27,643 bases of DNA from the IMG/VR virus record IMGVR_UViG_3300001680_000212, positions 1 through 27,643 of that record. One strand, 5' to 3'. Source of the stretch: a virus. Position numbers and translations under genes: made by a program. The notes beneath the pieces were generated by a model. It was not told where the DNA came from. It made no database searches and saw nothing but the letters and a program-made list of their open reading frames with translations. Positions 8,997-21,700 of the stretch are shown here, piece by piece (the stretch's first letter is position 1; every line of letters starts with the position of its first letter).

Positions 8997-9385
8997 TGGC
9001 ATCAGGAATTTCAATAAAAGTACCCTTGCTAAGAAGTCCAAGCGACGGCCATGATATGAACAAAACATATAAGCAAGTCGCAGTACAGAATCTGAAAATG
9101 CTGATTATGACCTCCCCCGGCGAACGCGTCATGGACCCACTATTTGGTGTTGGCTTACGTACCTATATTTTTGAGAGCGATCACCCAACGACTCATTCGA
9201 ATATCGCAGCGAGAATTCGCTCACAAGTTAAGAAGTACTTACCTTATATTGATATTCGGGAAGTTTTGTTTGATTCACAAGGAATGGGAAACCCAGAACA
9301 GAAGGATAACACCGTACATGTACAGGTGAAATTCAAAATTATACCTCTAGAGATTATTGACGAGATTTCATTATCTGTAAGTTAA
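8996..9385 (+). CDS. 25: Baseplate wedge protein, T4 gp25-like (GPW_gp25 family)
   Basis: 129 residues, the usual size for gp25/P2 gpW-type wedge proteins (T4 gp25 is 132). The family signature is clear: a helix around N32-L33-K34 leads into T39-S-P-G-E43-R44 and then P48-L-F50-G51-V-G-L, the conserved PGER..P.FG core that also marks TssE in type VI secretion. The C-terminal half (about 75-125) is the expected beta-alpha-beta unit ending in a hydrophobic strand. In T4, gp25 clamps the gp6-gp7 core bundle and helps start sheath assembly. The ATG overlaps the preceding stop by one base and has a GAGGAGG site. Being followed at once by gp6 supports the call strongly; in T4 itself gene 25 is not next to gene 6. 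Confidence 0.92.
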   Translation: MASGISIKVPLLRSPSDGHDMNKTYKQVAVQNLKMLIMTSPGERVMDPLFGVGLRTYIFESDHPTTHSNIAARIRSQVKKYLPYIDIREVLFDSQGMGNPEQKDNTVHVQVKFKIIPLEIIDEISLSVS

Positions 9386-9400
9386 TACTATTTATTGATT

Positions 9401-9406
9401 AGGAGA
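9401..9406 (+). promoter_or_regulatory. Ribosome binding site AGGAGA for the gp6-like gene
   Basis: AGGAGA lies ten bases before ATG 9417, in the 31-base gap between the gp25-like and gp6-like genes, the only clear spacer in the module besides the one before 2943. The gap is AT-rich but shows no hairpin terminator and no TATAAATA box. Confidence 0.7.
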
Positions 9407-9416
9407 ATAAGATTAG

Positions 9417-11225
9417 ATGGCAAAATATGACGACGATAATGCAAGAGTGCCGATTAAATACACGGCCCGAGACTTCGCATCGATCAAATCAGAATTAGAA
9501 GATTATATCCGGAGATATTACCCGGATACATATAAAGACTTTAACGAGGCTTCCTTCGGGGCCATGATGGTTGATACTGTTGCTTATATTGGTGACATGC
9601 TCTCCTTCTATCTGGACTATTCTGTTAACGAGTTATTCCTTGACACAGCGCTGGAATATGGAAATGTTGTAAAGCTCAGTCGACAGATGGGTTACAAGTT
9701 CCGAGGAAAACCAACAGCTTACGGTGAAATAACCATATATGTTTTAATTCCAGCCACAGTCTCTGGCCTAGGCCCTGACTCTTCTTATATGCCGATTATC
9801 CAAAAGGGCAGCCAATTTTATGACAAGAGCGGCAACTCGTTTTTGTTAGCTGAAGACATCGATGTCTCTTACTCTAGAAATGAAGTGGTAGTTGCGACTG
9901 TCGACGCCGTGACCGGTATACCAACTCAGTACGCGATCAAAGCTACAGGCCAGATAATCTCCGGCCTCTTAGCAAGACAAACCTCTGCTATCGGTTCTTT
10001 CGAGAAGTTCCGGAGAGTTCGGCTTAACGGTTCTAATATTGCAGAAATCATTTCTGTTCGTGACACTGAAGGCCATGAGTATTATGAAGTAGATTATCTT
10101 TCCCAGAATGTTGTTTACAAAGAGATTCCAAACAGAGGCTCGAATTCTGAGTCTGTCCCGAAGATCATGAAAGCCGTAACAGTCCCTCGACGCTTTGTAG
10201 TCGAGAGAGATAAGACGGTAACTTATTTACAGTTTGGTTATGGCTCAGACGCGAGTGTAACAAACGATAATATTGCAGAACCATCTAGAGTAGTAATGAA
10301 TCTCCACGCAAGAGAATACGTTTCTAGTACAAACTTTGATCCAACTAATATACTCAAAGGAGACAAATTTGGTGTTGGTCCATCGAACACTAAGTTGACT
10401 GTTATCTATCGCACAAACGGTTCTAATAATGCTAACGCTTCTGCAGATTCAATCGTTCAGAAGGGAACAGTAAGAACTAAATTTGCAAATGCGTCTAAAC
10501 TTGAAAAAGGCACGATGGCCGCTGTTAGAAAATCGATTGAAATCACAAACGAAGCACCGGTTCGCGGAGATGTAGCAATTCCTTCTGCACAAGAGCTTAA
10601 GCGCCGAACAATCGACCATTTTGCTTCCCAAGGCCGCGCGGTAACAGAAAAAGATTATACCGCTTTGGTATATGCCATGCCACCACAATTTGGAGCGATT
10701 ACAAGATGCCGGCCTTTGCAGGACACGAATTCATTTAAAAGAAATATTAATTTGTACATTGTATCAGAGGATGCCAAGAATCGTTTAACCGCCGCGAACT
10801 CCGCGTTAAAAAATAATTTGAAAACTTGGCTAAATCGTAATAGAATGATTAATGATAGTATTGATGTTCTTGATGCAAAAATATGCAATGTTGGCATTGA
10901 ATATTCTATTGTTGTTGAAGCTAATCAGAACAAGTTTGAAGTTCTAGAATTATGTAATCGCCTATTAAGAAAGAGGTATGCTAAAATGCACGACATTGGG
11001 GAACCCTTTTACATCACAGAAGTTTACGCTATTCTCGGCAAGATCGACGGAGTAGCTGATGTAGTAAACGTCGAGATTAAAAAGAAGATCGATGGCAATT
11101 ACTCTTCAATAGCTTTTAACTTCGATGACAACAAGACAGCCGACGGAAGATTCCTGGCCTGTCCCAAGAATGTTATTTTTGAAATTAAGTATCCCTCAGA
11201 GGATATTGTGGGGTCAGTTGAATAA
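9417..11225 (+). CDS. 6: Baseplate wedge protein, T4 gp6-like (baseplate J family)
   Basis: 602 residues, close to T4 gp6 (660). The N-terminus is diagnostic: Y15-T-A-R-D-F20, an acidic helix ending RRYYPD, then E44-A-S-F-G and V-A-Y-I-G-D60-M-L-S-F-Y-L-D, the pattern of gp6/P2 gpJ/TssF-type wedge subunits. A central beta-rich region carries QFGYGSD-type motifs, and a second conserved block at about 409-430 (VTEKDYTALVYAMPPQFG) begins the C-terminal dimerisation-type domain common in baseplate J proteins. gp6 forms the inner baseplate ring that ties wedges together and triggers sheath contraction. The start has a good AGGAGA site; the stop shares one base with the next ATG. Confidence is high for the family, and the T4 symbol is used by analogy. 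Confidence 0.9.
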   Translation: MAKYDDDNARVPIKYTARDFASIKSELEDYIRRYYPDTYKDFNEASFGAMMVDTVAYIGDMLSFYLDYSVNELFLDTALEYGNVVKLSRQMGYKFRGKPTAYGEITIYVLIPATVSGLGPDSSYMPIIQKGSQFYDKSGNSFLLAEDIDVSYSRNEVVVATVDAVTGIPTQYAIKATGQIISGLLARQTSAIGSFEKFRRVRLNGSNIAEIISVRDTEGHEYYEVDYLSQNVVYKEIPNRGSNSESVPKIMKAVTVPRRFVVERDKTVTYLQFGYGSDASVTNDNIAEPSRVVMNLHAREYVSSTNFDPTNILKGDKFGVGPSNTKLTVIYRTNGSNNANASADSIVQKGTVRTKFANASKLEKGTMAAVRKSIEITNEAPVRGDVAIPSAQELKRRTIDHFASQGRAVTEKDYTALVYAMPPQFGAITRCRPLQDTNSFKRNINLYIVSEDAKNRLTAANSALKNNLKTWLNRNRMINDSIDVLDAKICNVGIEYSIVVEANQNKFEVLELCNRLLRKRYAKMHDIGEPFYITEVYAILGKIDGVADVVNVEIKKKIDGNYSSIAFNFDDNKTADGRFLACPKNVIFEIKYPSEDIVGSVE

Positions 11226-12733
11226 TGGCTATTAAAAGATATACTGCCGCGGCAGACACAACTATTACAAATGCTTATAAAACAGATTTGTCAACACGCG
11301 CCACCGGCTCCAACATGGGAGCCTCAGATATATTGGAAGTGTTCCATATCTTTGGCGCCGCTTCAACTACAATAGCTGCTAGTTCTTCCGAGGCCGCTCG
11401 TTCTTTAATAAAGTTTTCATCAGATACTATCTCCGCCGACCGCGCTGCAGGGTCTGTCCCTGCCTCTGGGAGCGTTAGCTTCTACCTAAGACTCTTTAAC
11501 GCAGAACACGGCTCGACTTTACCAAAAGATTACAGTATAGTGGTTCACCCCATCTCCGGCGGCACAGGCTCTAATTGGTCTGAAGGCACCGGCGTTGATA
11601 TGGACACCTACTTAGACGCAGGTTACTGTAACTGGACAGCTTCTTATAGCAACTCATCAGGCCTTAACTACTGGAACAATGAGGGCGGAGACTTCTACTC
11701 TGCTTCCAACGACACCTATGAATATTCATTCGATACTGGTACTGAAGACATCCTGTTAGACGTCACATCGATGATGGAAGAATGGATCGCAGGCACAAGA
11801 ACAAACCATGGCTTAATCGTAAAGCTAAGTTCTTCTTATGAAGATGCTGAGCGCTCTTACTACACTAAAAAGTTCTTTGCTAGGGGCACACAGTATTACT
11901 ACAAGCGCCCCCTCATTGAAGCAAGATGGAACTCTTCTAGAAAAGATCAAAGAGGAAACTTCTATTATAGCTCTTCTTTGGCTCCTGCTGAAGACAACCT
12001 AAACACACTTTACTTATATAACTATATCCGCGGACAACTTAGAGATATCCCAGCCGTCGGCACCGGGGAGATCCTTGTTAGTCTATACTCCGGCTCATCC
12101 AAGAACACGGCCCCCGGTGGGGATCCTCTTAAGCAATCAGCCGGAGGAGATGTTACATCAAACTTAGATCTTCACGCAACTGGTGGCTGGGTTTCAACCG
12201 GCGTATACTCTGCTTCTCTATGTCTGACTGCATCTACATCTTCTCCTTCACAAATATTTGATATGTGGTGGTCGGGCAGCGAGCAATATCATACCGGTAC
12301 TCTATACCCCACAGCGCTGCAGGCTACATCTTATAACCCAACAGAGAGATATGTGTCTAAGATTGTTAACCTAAAGTCAAGTTATTATACTCACGAAACC
12401 GCGCGCTTCAGACTGTTTGCTCGTCAAAAAGATTGGAGCCCAACTATTTATTCTAAAGCCAGCAAGGAAATATCAAATTATTGCATTGAAAGTGCATCTT
12501 TCAAAGTTATTCGAGTTGTTGATGAGTACGAAGTTATTTCATTCGGAACAGCCAGTACTCAACATACCGCTTTGTCATACGACGTATCGGGCAACTATTT
12601 TGATATGGACATGGGAATGTTCGAACCTGATTACGCATACGCGATTAAACTGGCATATTACAACGGCGCCTTAGGGGCCTATGAAGAACAACCAGAAGAA
12701 TACCGGTTTAGAGTAGAGAGACATGAGCCTTAA
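11225..12733 (+). CDS. Virion structural protein with DNRLRE/CBM96-like beta-sandwich
   Basis: 502 residues. The ATG overlaps the gp6 stop (TAATG), so translation is probably coupled. Residues about 36-242 resemble the DNRLRE/CBM96 fold: a strand pair ending ARSLIKF, then VSFYLRLFNAEHG, a middle NWSEGTGVD, a DVTSMMEEWIAG helix and HGLIVKL strand, closing with RPLIEARW. These folds often sit on cell-surface or fibre proteins and bind glycans, but no binding site can be assigned here. The C-terminal third (about 375-500), with YETARFRLF-like strands and DVSGNYFDMDMGMFEPDYAYAIK, looks like a second conserved structural domain. Position between gp6 and the giant wedge protein suggests an outer wedge component, perhaps filling the place of T4 gp8, although I see no direct similarity to gp8. 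The protein is Ser/Thr/Tyr-rich. Confidence 0.7.
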   Translation: MAIKRYTAAADTTITNAYKTDLSTRATGSNMGASDILEVFHIFGAASTTIAASSSEAARSLIKFSSDTISADRAAGSVPASGSVSFYLRLFNAEHGSTLPKDYSIVVHPISGGTGSNWSEGTGVDMDTYLDAGYCNWTASYSNSSGLNYWNNEGGDFYSASNDTYEYSFDTGTEDILLDVTSMMEEWIAGTRTNHGLIVKLSSSYEDAERSYYTKKFFARGTQYYYKRPLIEARWNSSRKDQRGNFYYSSSLAPAEDNLNTLYLYNYIRGQLRDIPAVGTGEILVSLYSGSSKNTAPGGDPLKQSAGGDVTSNLDLHATGGWVSTGVYSASLCLTASTSSPSQIFDMWWSGSEQYHTGTLYPTALQATSYNPTERYVSKIVNLKSSYYTHETARFRLFARQKDWSPTIYSKASKEISNYCIESASFKVIRVVDEYEVISFGTASTQHTALSYDVSGNYFDMDMGMFEPDYAYAIKLAYYNGALGAYEEQPEEYRFRVERHEP

Positions 12734-15700
12734 AGAACACTTCAATTCATCAAAAACAGCACAATCTGCTAGCCTATCTGACCTTGCTCAAGAAGTTGAG
12801 TCGGACAGGTACGTTGAAGCATATAGAAAGCTGCGCGCAGAATATGTCCCAAACGTAGACTTTGCTACTGCATCAAACTTCTCCCACTATGGTTCGGCCG
12901 AGAAGTATTACGAGGACAGTGTAAAGAGAATCTACCAGAACTATCCATATGATGGTTCCAAATATGAGATGTTATGTTGGGAAATCTCAGGCTCTCACTT
13001 AGATAAGTGGATTTATGACAACCGCTATCCTAAGACGACAGGTCATATTACAATGGGTATCACTGGCAAGGCCACCGGTACTCAGGAAAACGGATATGGT
13101 GTCCCAGATAAGAAAGAGTACTTGTACCTTATGGGCGGCCCCCACGCTCCTGAATCTGGTGAAGACACTTCCACACTCAAGAAAGTTTTTGATCTAGGAA
13201 ACGTATATGACGTTGATACCGCTAGAGAAAACAACTTAGAGTTCAAGCTATCGCGCGGTATTACCACAGAGTTCTGGCTTAACAAAGAAGCTTTTGATAG
13301 TACATCCACAGAGCACGAAGTAATCTTTGACTTGTGGAACCAGAGAACTTCCGGAAGCTTAGACTACGGCCGCCTTAGAATTGAATTAGCTGCCACGGGA
13401 TCCGAAAGCTTCAGAATCACAGCCCGATCGGGTTCCTCAGGTTTCACTGATGTCTCATTTGGCTCCGATGCTCCATCGCCAGCGACAGTTGCTTCATCGA
13501 CATGGAAGCACTATGCTATAAGTCTTATTAACAGTGACTCAGACGTCGCTGCTAAGCTTTACGTTAACGGCGCGCTCACTGCTACCAAAACCATCACAGG
13601 CGCCTTCCTAGGCCCTGTTACGGGCGCCCTAGACGCAACTATCGGTTCTCTCCGAACCACCCCCTCTGGGGATCTATACCACTCTGACATTGGCTTGGGA
13701 TCTGGTAAGCTATCTGCCTCGCTTGATGATTTCCGATACTGGAAAACCGAGCGCTCACCGAAACAAATTGGTAGGAACTGGTTCACCAACGTATATGGCG
13801 GCACTAATAGTGATGACGCTAATACAATGTTGGGAGTATACTATAAGTTTAATGAAGGAATCTATGGTTCTGCTTCATATGACGCTACTATTTTAGATTA
13901 CTCTGGAAGGCTTTCTAATGCCTCTTGGATTAACTATACTTCTAGTCTCGGAATGAGAAGCACTACCTCGGCAATGGTACTGTCCAATGCAGCGGAAAGA
14001 GAAAGAAAAGATCCGATTATATACAGGACTCACCCAGAGGTCGCAGATCTTTACTCAGGATTAAAGGTTTCAGGATCCCATTGGGACATGCAGAACAATT
14101 CATCAATTATGAATTCCCTTCCTGCTTGGACTACGGAGTACAATAACCAGCCGAATAAAACACTTCAAGAGATGACCCAAATTGTTGGTAGCTATTTAGA
14201 TAAGCTCCATCAGCAGATCTCTTCTTTGGGTTCTATTAAAGAACCATACGGCCAAGCCTATACGCACAATATTCATTCTTCCTCTACCGTACCAGTCCCG
14301 TTTTCGGATCGATTGGTATCAGGCCTAGGCTTCGCAGCACCAGAATTATTTAGCGAAGCAAAAATGGTTCAAGCGTTAGCCTCTAGAGACGAGGGCTATG
14401 AATATGAAGAAGATATTTACAAGATCAAGAATCAGATCTATCAAAATATCTATAGCTCAATTTTCAACATCTACAAATCCAAGGGCACAGAAAAGGCCTT
14501 TAGGAATCTTATCCGATGTTTCGGGGTTGATGATGAGTTAATTAAGATTAACCTTTATGCAAATAACTCGACTTACACAATCAGAGACAATTATCGCTAT
14601 AGCTCAGTAAAACAAAAGTTTATAAGTTTTAATCATCCGGATCGTTTTGCTTCAACGTTGTATCAATACGCGGATCCTGAAACTCCAAACAGTCGTTCGT
14701 TTATCAGCGGCTCCGGAGAGATAGAAGAACACATTCCGTTTACTCTAGAAGCCGAAGTGATCTTCCCGTCAAAGCCTGACAAGTCAGAAGAGGGCTGGTA
14801 CGACACCTATTTTGTAACATCTTCTGTGTTCGGAATGCACGAAGCAGATTCTACAACACCATCTGATAACACAATTCCGAGTACAGATTACTGTGGTATG
14901 GTTGTTACAGCAGTCCGACCAGATAAAGATTCTAACGATGCTACCTTCGTATTGAGTTCAAGTGTGCTGTCCGCTCCCATATCTTCCTCGGCTCTTCCTA
15001 TTGAAGACGTTTATGAAAATACAAAGTGGAACTTCGCTGTCCGCATGCGCCCAGCAAAATGGCCCTTCCCGGACTACATTAGCGGCTCTGTACTAAAAGA
15101 TACACACCCGATTGGAACACCGCCACACACACCAAACGAAGACTACATCCTTGACTTCTATGGCGTACAAATGGTGCAAGACTTTAAGCAAGACTCTTTC
15201 CATGTGTCCGCATCAGTCTCTCATGAAGACGGAAAGAACTTCATGGTATCTTCCAAGCGCGTCTTCGCTGGAGCCCAGCGCGCTGACATCTCATCCGCGG
15301 CCTTGACTCATAACTGTGACGCTAAAATAAGTAATGTCGCAGCGTGGTATAACTACATTGGTAACAAAGAGATCGATGCACATGCCAGAGACATCTCTAA
15401 CATGGGTGTTAAAAATCCATTAGAGCCAATCTACATATTCGACAAAGATTTAGGAACAGTTGCTATACCTCAAGCTGAAACGCTCCTGCTACATTGGGAC
15501 TTTTCTCAAGTTACTAGTTCTGGTCTAGAGTCCTCACCCGGCTCAGTCGACGCAAAATATACCGTTGCCGACATCTCCTCGGGATCAGTCGCAAATGTAA
15601 GCAGATACAACAGTATCTTTGGAGCAATAACCGAAGTTCATCACACAGCTAGAGGCGACTATAATCTACCAAGTTCAACGAAAGTTGTAAGTGTAGAGTA

Positions 15701-18700
15701 TATCCCCACAGCAGTACAAGAATTACCAGAGGTCCAGAATAGCAGTGACATGATTAAGTTGCTCTCTAGAGACGACGAGATCTTCACCTCTGATACACGC
15801 CCGACTGATTATTTCTTCGCATTTGAAAAGAGCATGTACGCTACCATTTCTGAAGAGATGGTAAAGATGTTTGCAACAATAACAGACTTCAACAATCTCT
15901 GGGGCCAACCGGTCAACCGGTACCGCTTAGAATATAAAGACCTATCGAAACTTCGTCAAATGTTCTTCGAGAGAGTAAGCAATACTCCCGACATCGACAA
16001 GTATATTGAATACTATAAGTGGTTTGATCAAGCCATCGGCAAAATGCTACTGGAGATGATACCTGCATCGGTCCAGTCCACTGAATCCTTAGTAAATACT
16101 GTTGAGTCTCATGTTCTTGAGCGTAACAAGTATTGGACGAAATACCCTTCCATGGAAATGAAAGGGACAGATCCAGAATCCGGACTCGAAGGGATTCACA
16201 GACTTACTGAGAACTGGAGAGATACACATCACCCGGTTACTAACTCAGAGCAGGACAACTGCGGCTATTGGAATAAGCTAGCCCTAAGAGATGAAATCGG
16301 AGGAGCACTCTCCTCTTCAGTTGAATCTGTAAACACTTCTAGAGCCGCGATCTTAGAAGCCCGAACCTCTGCTCTAAACCGTTCATATACAACTCCAGTA
16401 CGCCTAAACGTTGCTTCCCGCGGCGTCATTGGCGGAGGAGTTAACTTTGATCAGAACAAAAAGACAGATTACGTTTTTGCCGCTACGGCACCGTTCAGTC
16501 CAAAGCCAATTGATTTCGGCCTCCCCGGAGCAATGCCGTTACGATACTTGGTTGCTCACAGTTCAAGCTTTGCTTCCGCCTCCTATGGCTGGGGCACTAC
16601 CGCCTGTGATGACGAGGCTCATCCTCTTAAGAAAACAAAGATCTCTCACGAAATCATCGATGGAATGAGAGCCTTTGGCCTAAGAGAAACAAACGACGAG
16701 TCAGAGTTCTATGCAGATCTGCTGACTCCGTTCAACCTTATAGAAGACAGTGTTACAACAGGATACAGTGCACAGATTAATAGCTCAATAAAGGTTGCTG
16801 ACAACTCAAATATCGTTAATGTACACCACGACATGTATGGATCTGATGGCGATACTCCTATGCAGAGTCCGTTCACAGAAAGGCATGTCGGCGGCCGCAA
16901 GTTCCGACACAACAAACTCTCAGTATTCGGAATCTCTGAGAGAGAAGAGGGTTGGTTACTATTGATTGGTTCACCCACAGGAGCATACGCTCTTGTAGGC
17001 CCGGACTATCCACACCCTTACGGCCCAGCCCCCTACCGCGATCGCCCAATCGGCGGTGCTAAATTTAGAGATGAGACAGCCAAGCGCCCCCTAAACATCC
17101 GAAACATCAAGACAACCACTGCTGCTGCAGGTAACTATATCAACGACTATGAAGTCGTGCAGATGGCCGGCCGAAGTGTAAACAACCTTTACATGCGCGC
17201 TGTTGTTGGTGATCTTAATATTTCAAAGACAGGTTCTCTACCCCAGTCAACACATGCTAATGCATTGTTTAATACCAGAGATCCGGAAGATAACTTTACA
17301 TTGCCAACAAGAGAGAGCAACAAAGTTATTATTGCTAGTAAGTTCTCTTCACCCGGCGGAGCAGAGCAATCTTCCCGAGGCTTCCTTGATATTCACGCAG
17401 AAGAGTTCTCAGTACACAATGCCCACACCTACCGCAACTTGGGAGTGTTGGGCTCAGGCTCAACTTCTGTCCGACTCGGTAGCGGCTCTACAGCCGACCA
17501 CGGCGGCGCCGTCACAAGGATCCATGCAGATGCTCCTGAAGGTCTCCGAACGCTGCGACAGAGGCACTCAGCCCGCTTTGGTATGGACTCACAGTACTCT
17601 GCCCACGGAGCATGGCACAAAGTCTATAGAAACACAAGAACCCAACCTGTTACTGACGCACCTGTTGTTGAGAAACACGACAATGATTATGTCATTCAAC
17701 ACATTCCACAAAATGACAATCAGTATAAATGGATTGGTCAGGCACTCACCGCATCTTCGGTTTCCAGTACCCCAACCTCAGATGAGTTGGGCGCCGCAGG
17801 CTTTGGTCATTATGTAAGCTGGCTTACTCGACCCTCTGGCTCAGGCCATAGTCTGGGTTCACAAGAGCCATTGAGCTTTAGACTAGACGGTATTACTTCA
17901 GGATCTCTACCTCATGCCACAAGGATTCTACGACCCGGAAACATATTAGGAGAAGAGAGAACAGATAACTCTGGCTCTGTCGATGCTTTTAACGCAATAA
18001 TACACGATCGTATGGGCCCCTATGGCTGGCCATCTTGGAAGCAAACCCGCGGCGGCGAGCATCCAATTATTGTTTCCCACGGTAAGAATAACAAGATGAC
18101 TTTCTTGACAGAAGCTGTCAATGGCTCAGGGAACATTTCAGTAAACATTGAGGAATTTGATGAACCATCAGTAACTCACGCCTCTAACCCGACTTTAGCA
18201 GTTTATGATTCAAACACCGGCACCGACGACAGAACTTATGCGAAATACTCACACAAGCCTATAGGGTTCTCAAGTGACGCAGTGAATGTCTCAGCATTAT
18301 ACACTCCATCATCGGAAGCAGTTCAGGAGGTCATAGACTTCGGAAATGCGTCATCTGACTACTCTCTTGTTGGTGTGGTACACCGACAAGCAATATACCC
18401 TCCAGCAGCAAACTATGGTCGCAACCGCAACAGGCGCCGCGAAAAGTTTGTGTCTTCTTTCTGGGCTGCAAACAAAGACGCTGAGCACAGAGAGGTCACT
18501 CTATATAACCAACACCCGTACGGCCGCGTTACCGGTTCAACTCTTTTCCTTGGCGCCCCCGAAGACTTGGGATTCGAAACTTCTTATAAATTCCTCGCGG
18601 CACCGAACAGTTCGTCATTCAGCAAGTGGCCGCTTGATATCCGCAAGAACTTTTTGACAAGTGATCCCTACGCCGGCGCATATGATCTGCGACTTAAATT

Positions 18701-21700
18701 CGATGATCCCTACATCGACATCGAGGCAGCCAACCAGATCTTGGCGCCCATTATTGAACAACAAGTCAAAACGTTACCCACTTGGTGGTCGACCCAATAT
18801 ATCAATGGTGTATCACAAGATCTCATTGGCGATTCTGCCGGTAACCTGTTAACAAATTACTCCTTATTTCACCGCGGTCTGCCCGCACAGCCGGGCTACT
18901 ACGGATCCGCAGGCTCTCCTGTGGACGAGCTATTCACAATGCCCGTGTACTCTCGTCCGCACACAATCGTTGCGAGGGACAGTTGGCGGAATCCTTCGGC
19001 GCCTAACGCTATCGTTGCACGCTCATACCTATATGACGAAACCCTCGGCCACTTGGCACCACCCAATCTGCCAAGATTAAGCGCTTCCGATTACCCCGCG
19101 GTCGACTGGCGGCACGGCCTTACAACAAACGCCCGGGCAGAAAAGGGCGCGACCTACTCGCTTACGCGGTCGATCGGACATCAAGTCGAAGGCCTTTATA
19201 CTCACGCCTCTCCTTGGGATACCCCGGTCCAAGCCGGCCGCGCGCCGTTCTATGATGACTACGAAGAGTATTATAACAATCTAAGAAACAAAACGCATGA
19301 TAAAGCTGTAATACCAGAATATAGAATTAGCTCAAGAATGCCACATTATATTCTAGAGAAAGGCGGAAACTTCACTGCTAAAGACTATGAGTGGCTGTCA
19401 ATCGTTGGAAACTTATCTTCGTCCGGAAAAAACGTTTTTGGTGATCAAGGCTTCCGCGACGACCTTAGTGGAGAAAACGAGATATTTTACAATGATTATG
19501 TCTTATCGGATCCTACTAAGAAATTTGTTGAAGTAGTAAATGACTACGCTAATCTTAAGCCGTATAATCTCACTTTGACAGCCGAAGCTCTAATGAAGTT
19601 TTTGCCATATGATGGGTTTTATCCTGCCACTCGCTGCGAACAGATGACCAAGCAATTCGCGGCTTCTTACGCCAAGCACGTAACACTGAACTCTGACGTA
19701 CCAAATAGCACCGAGGCTTATAAGAATATTAACCGGGCAACTAATATTCCCAATGAAACAGCCGGCGATGACTATTTTAAAAACAAAGCACAAAATTACT
19801 TTGCAGGCTTCCGAGCATTCTATGGACCATTGTTCGCTCCTGGAATTCTTTTCAATACCATCAAGTCAGGTATTGCAGTAGATTATCCTACGCTAAGCCA
19901 TGGTATGGTCCCTACGGCATCTATCGACCGCGACGGAGGAATAAACTACCAGATCGGAAACGAGTACTTTGACAATCGTGTACCATTCGAGGCCCTAATA
20001 GAGCCTGAGGCGCACATGATGGGCAAGTTTGTTGATATGGAGCCACACCCGGATGCCCACATTAATGTTACTGCATCTTGGAACGGACAAGGCGATCCTC
20101 TGTATAAAATGATGATGCATAATTTCTTAGCAGAAATCCCCAATTTCTTCCTCGACGATAGTGGCCTAAAGTCACTTCAGTCCGAGGCTCTAGAAGAGAT
20201 TTTTGCAGAAAAGACTGACGCATCAACAGTCGCAGTCCCAGAGTTTAAAGAGTACCGAGCCCTATTACGTATATACAAGAGCCAAACTGGCTATGATCCT
20301 CTGGTAGAAAACATGCCACCATCATGCTCGAACTTAGCACAAAATCACCGCGGCCAACCAGTACATCTATACCAGCAACAAATACAAAAGGCATATTACT
20401 CTGAGCCCACTGGCTCCGTTGAGACGGCGTGGAGAGACCCATCTTCGGGCGGCGACAATCGCAGTTTGGTCGGTACACCGACTGCGGCGAAATTTAGATC
20501 CGCCGCGGAAGCAAATATTCCTCTTTTTGTTCCAAATGCTGATATTAATGCCATTGATAACGCCGCCGGCCATTTAGGAACTGGTTCTCATCATTACGCC
20601 GCATATTTACTTCAATCTTTCCCATCCGGAACTGTAAGCTATAACCCGGCCGCAGACCCCGGCGATAAGCAGGGGATATTCCTGCCTTATGAAGCAAAGT
20701 CACACCCAATGTGCGGCCGCGCCCTTCCTGTTTATGAGACTGACCGATTGCGATATCGTTCAAGCTGGAGAGACCCGGATCACCTGAGGCTCGACGGAGC
20801 AATGAGTTCTTCGCTAGCATTCTATGATGACACCAATGAATTAACAAGAAAGCTGAGTGAAAACACAGGCCTGCTAAATAACCCTCTTCAAATCAGAAAT
20901 GGGTTTAAGTATCACAATGAGGCCTATAACTATCCCCGGCCCCAACGCATTCAAGCAATTGATACTATCATGATGTATTCTCGCCCCTCGGGCTTCGGTC
21001 CTCCCTGCGCCGGCGGCTACGCTATCTCCCCTGCGACTCATCTTGTGGAGAAACATCATCACAGTCCATGGCTACCAAAGCTTACGGGCTTTGATACTTC
21101 CATTCGCATAGGCATCCGCACCGGAGACTTCGACCAGAACGATAGCATAAATACCAACCCAGAAAACAGCGCGAATATATTCAAAAGTAACTTCAAGGCC
21201 CGCGACAATAGCTCCGACGGTTCTAAACTAAACGGAACGACCTATGGCATGCACGATTCTACAAATGGATTCAACGCACCATTCACACCGCCATATTTCG
21301 ACGGCCAGTCCTGGGCATTCATGACTTGGAAGCCGACCAGCGAAGGCCCATTTACAATGGCTCAAGTGGCTGACCAAACGAAGATTGAATACTTGAGATA
21401 TGAATGGAATTTCGTATCGGGCGCTTATGGTGATATGGGAACGTATGGACCTCAGGGCTTCGCAATGAACACTAACGCGATGCATTTGGATGCGTCTTTG
21501 AATCTTAAACAGATTATTGCCAAACCTACAGTAAGCTACGACTCCCTCGGAAACCCCATGATAATCAGTGAAGATAGTAATAAAAATGTATGGGCAATCC
21601 AAACAAAATTTGAGACGCCTATCCTAAACTTTATTGATGCTTCAACAACAGCTACAATCTCGGGTAGTGAGCACTGCACTTCCTCGTACAGTCCCCCGAA

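Noticed and set aside
9386-9416. Possible late promoter or terminator in the gap before the gp6-like gene
   Set aside because: The 31 bases are AT-rich, but hold no TATAAATA box, no -10/-35 pair I would defend and no hairpin; only the AGGAGA ribosome site is clear.
17203-17817. A 204-codon open frame on the + strand within the giant gene
   Set aside because: It is in a different frame from the 4024-residue protein, has no ribosome site, and its residue mix (runs of Leu, Gln, Arg, Ser) is what a shifted reading of that gene gives.
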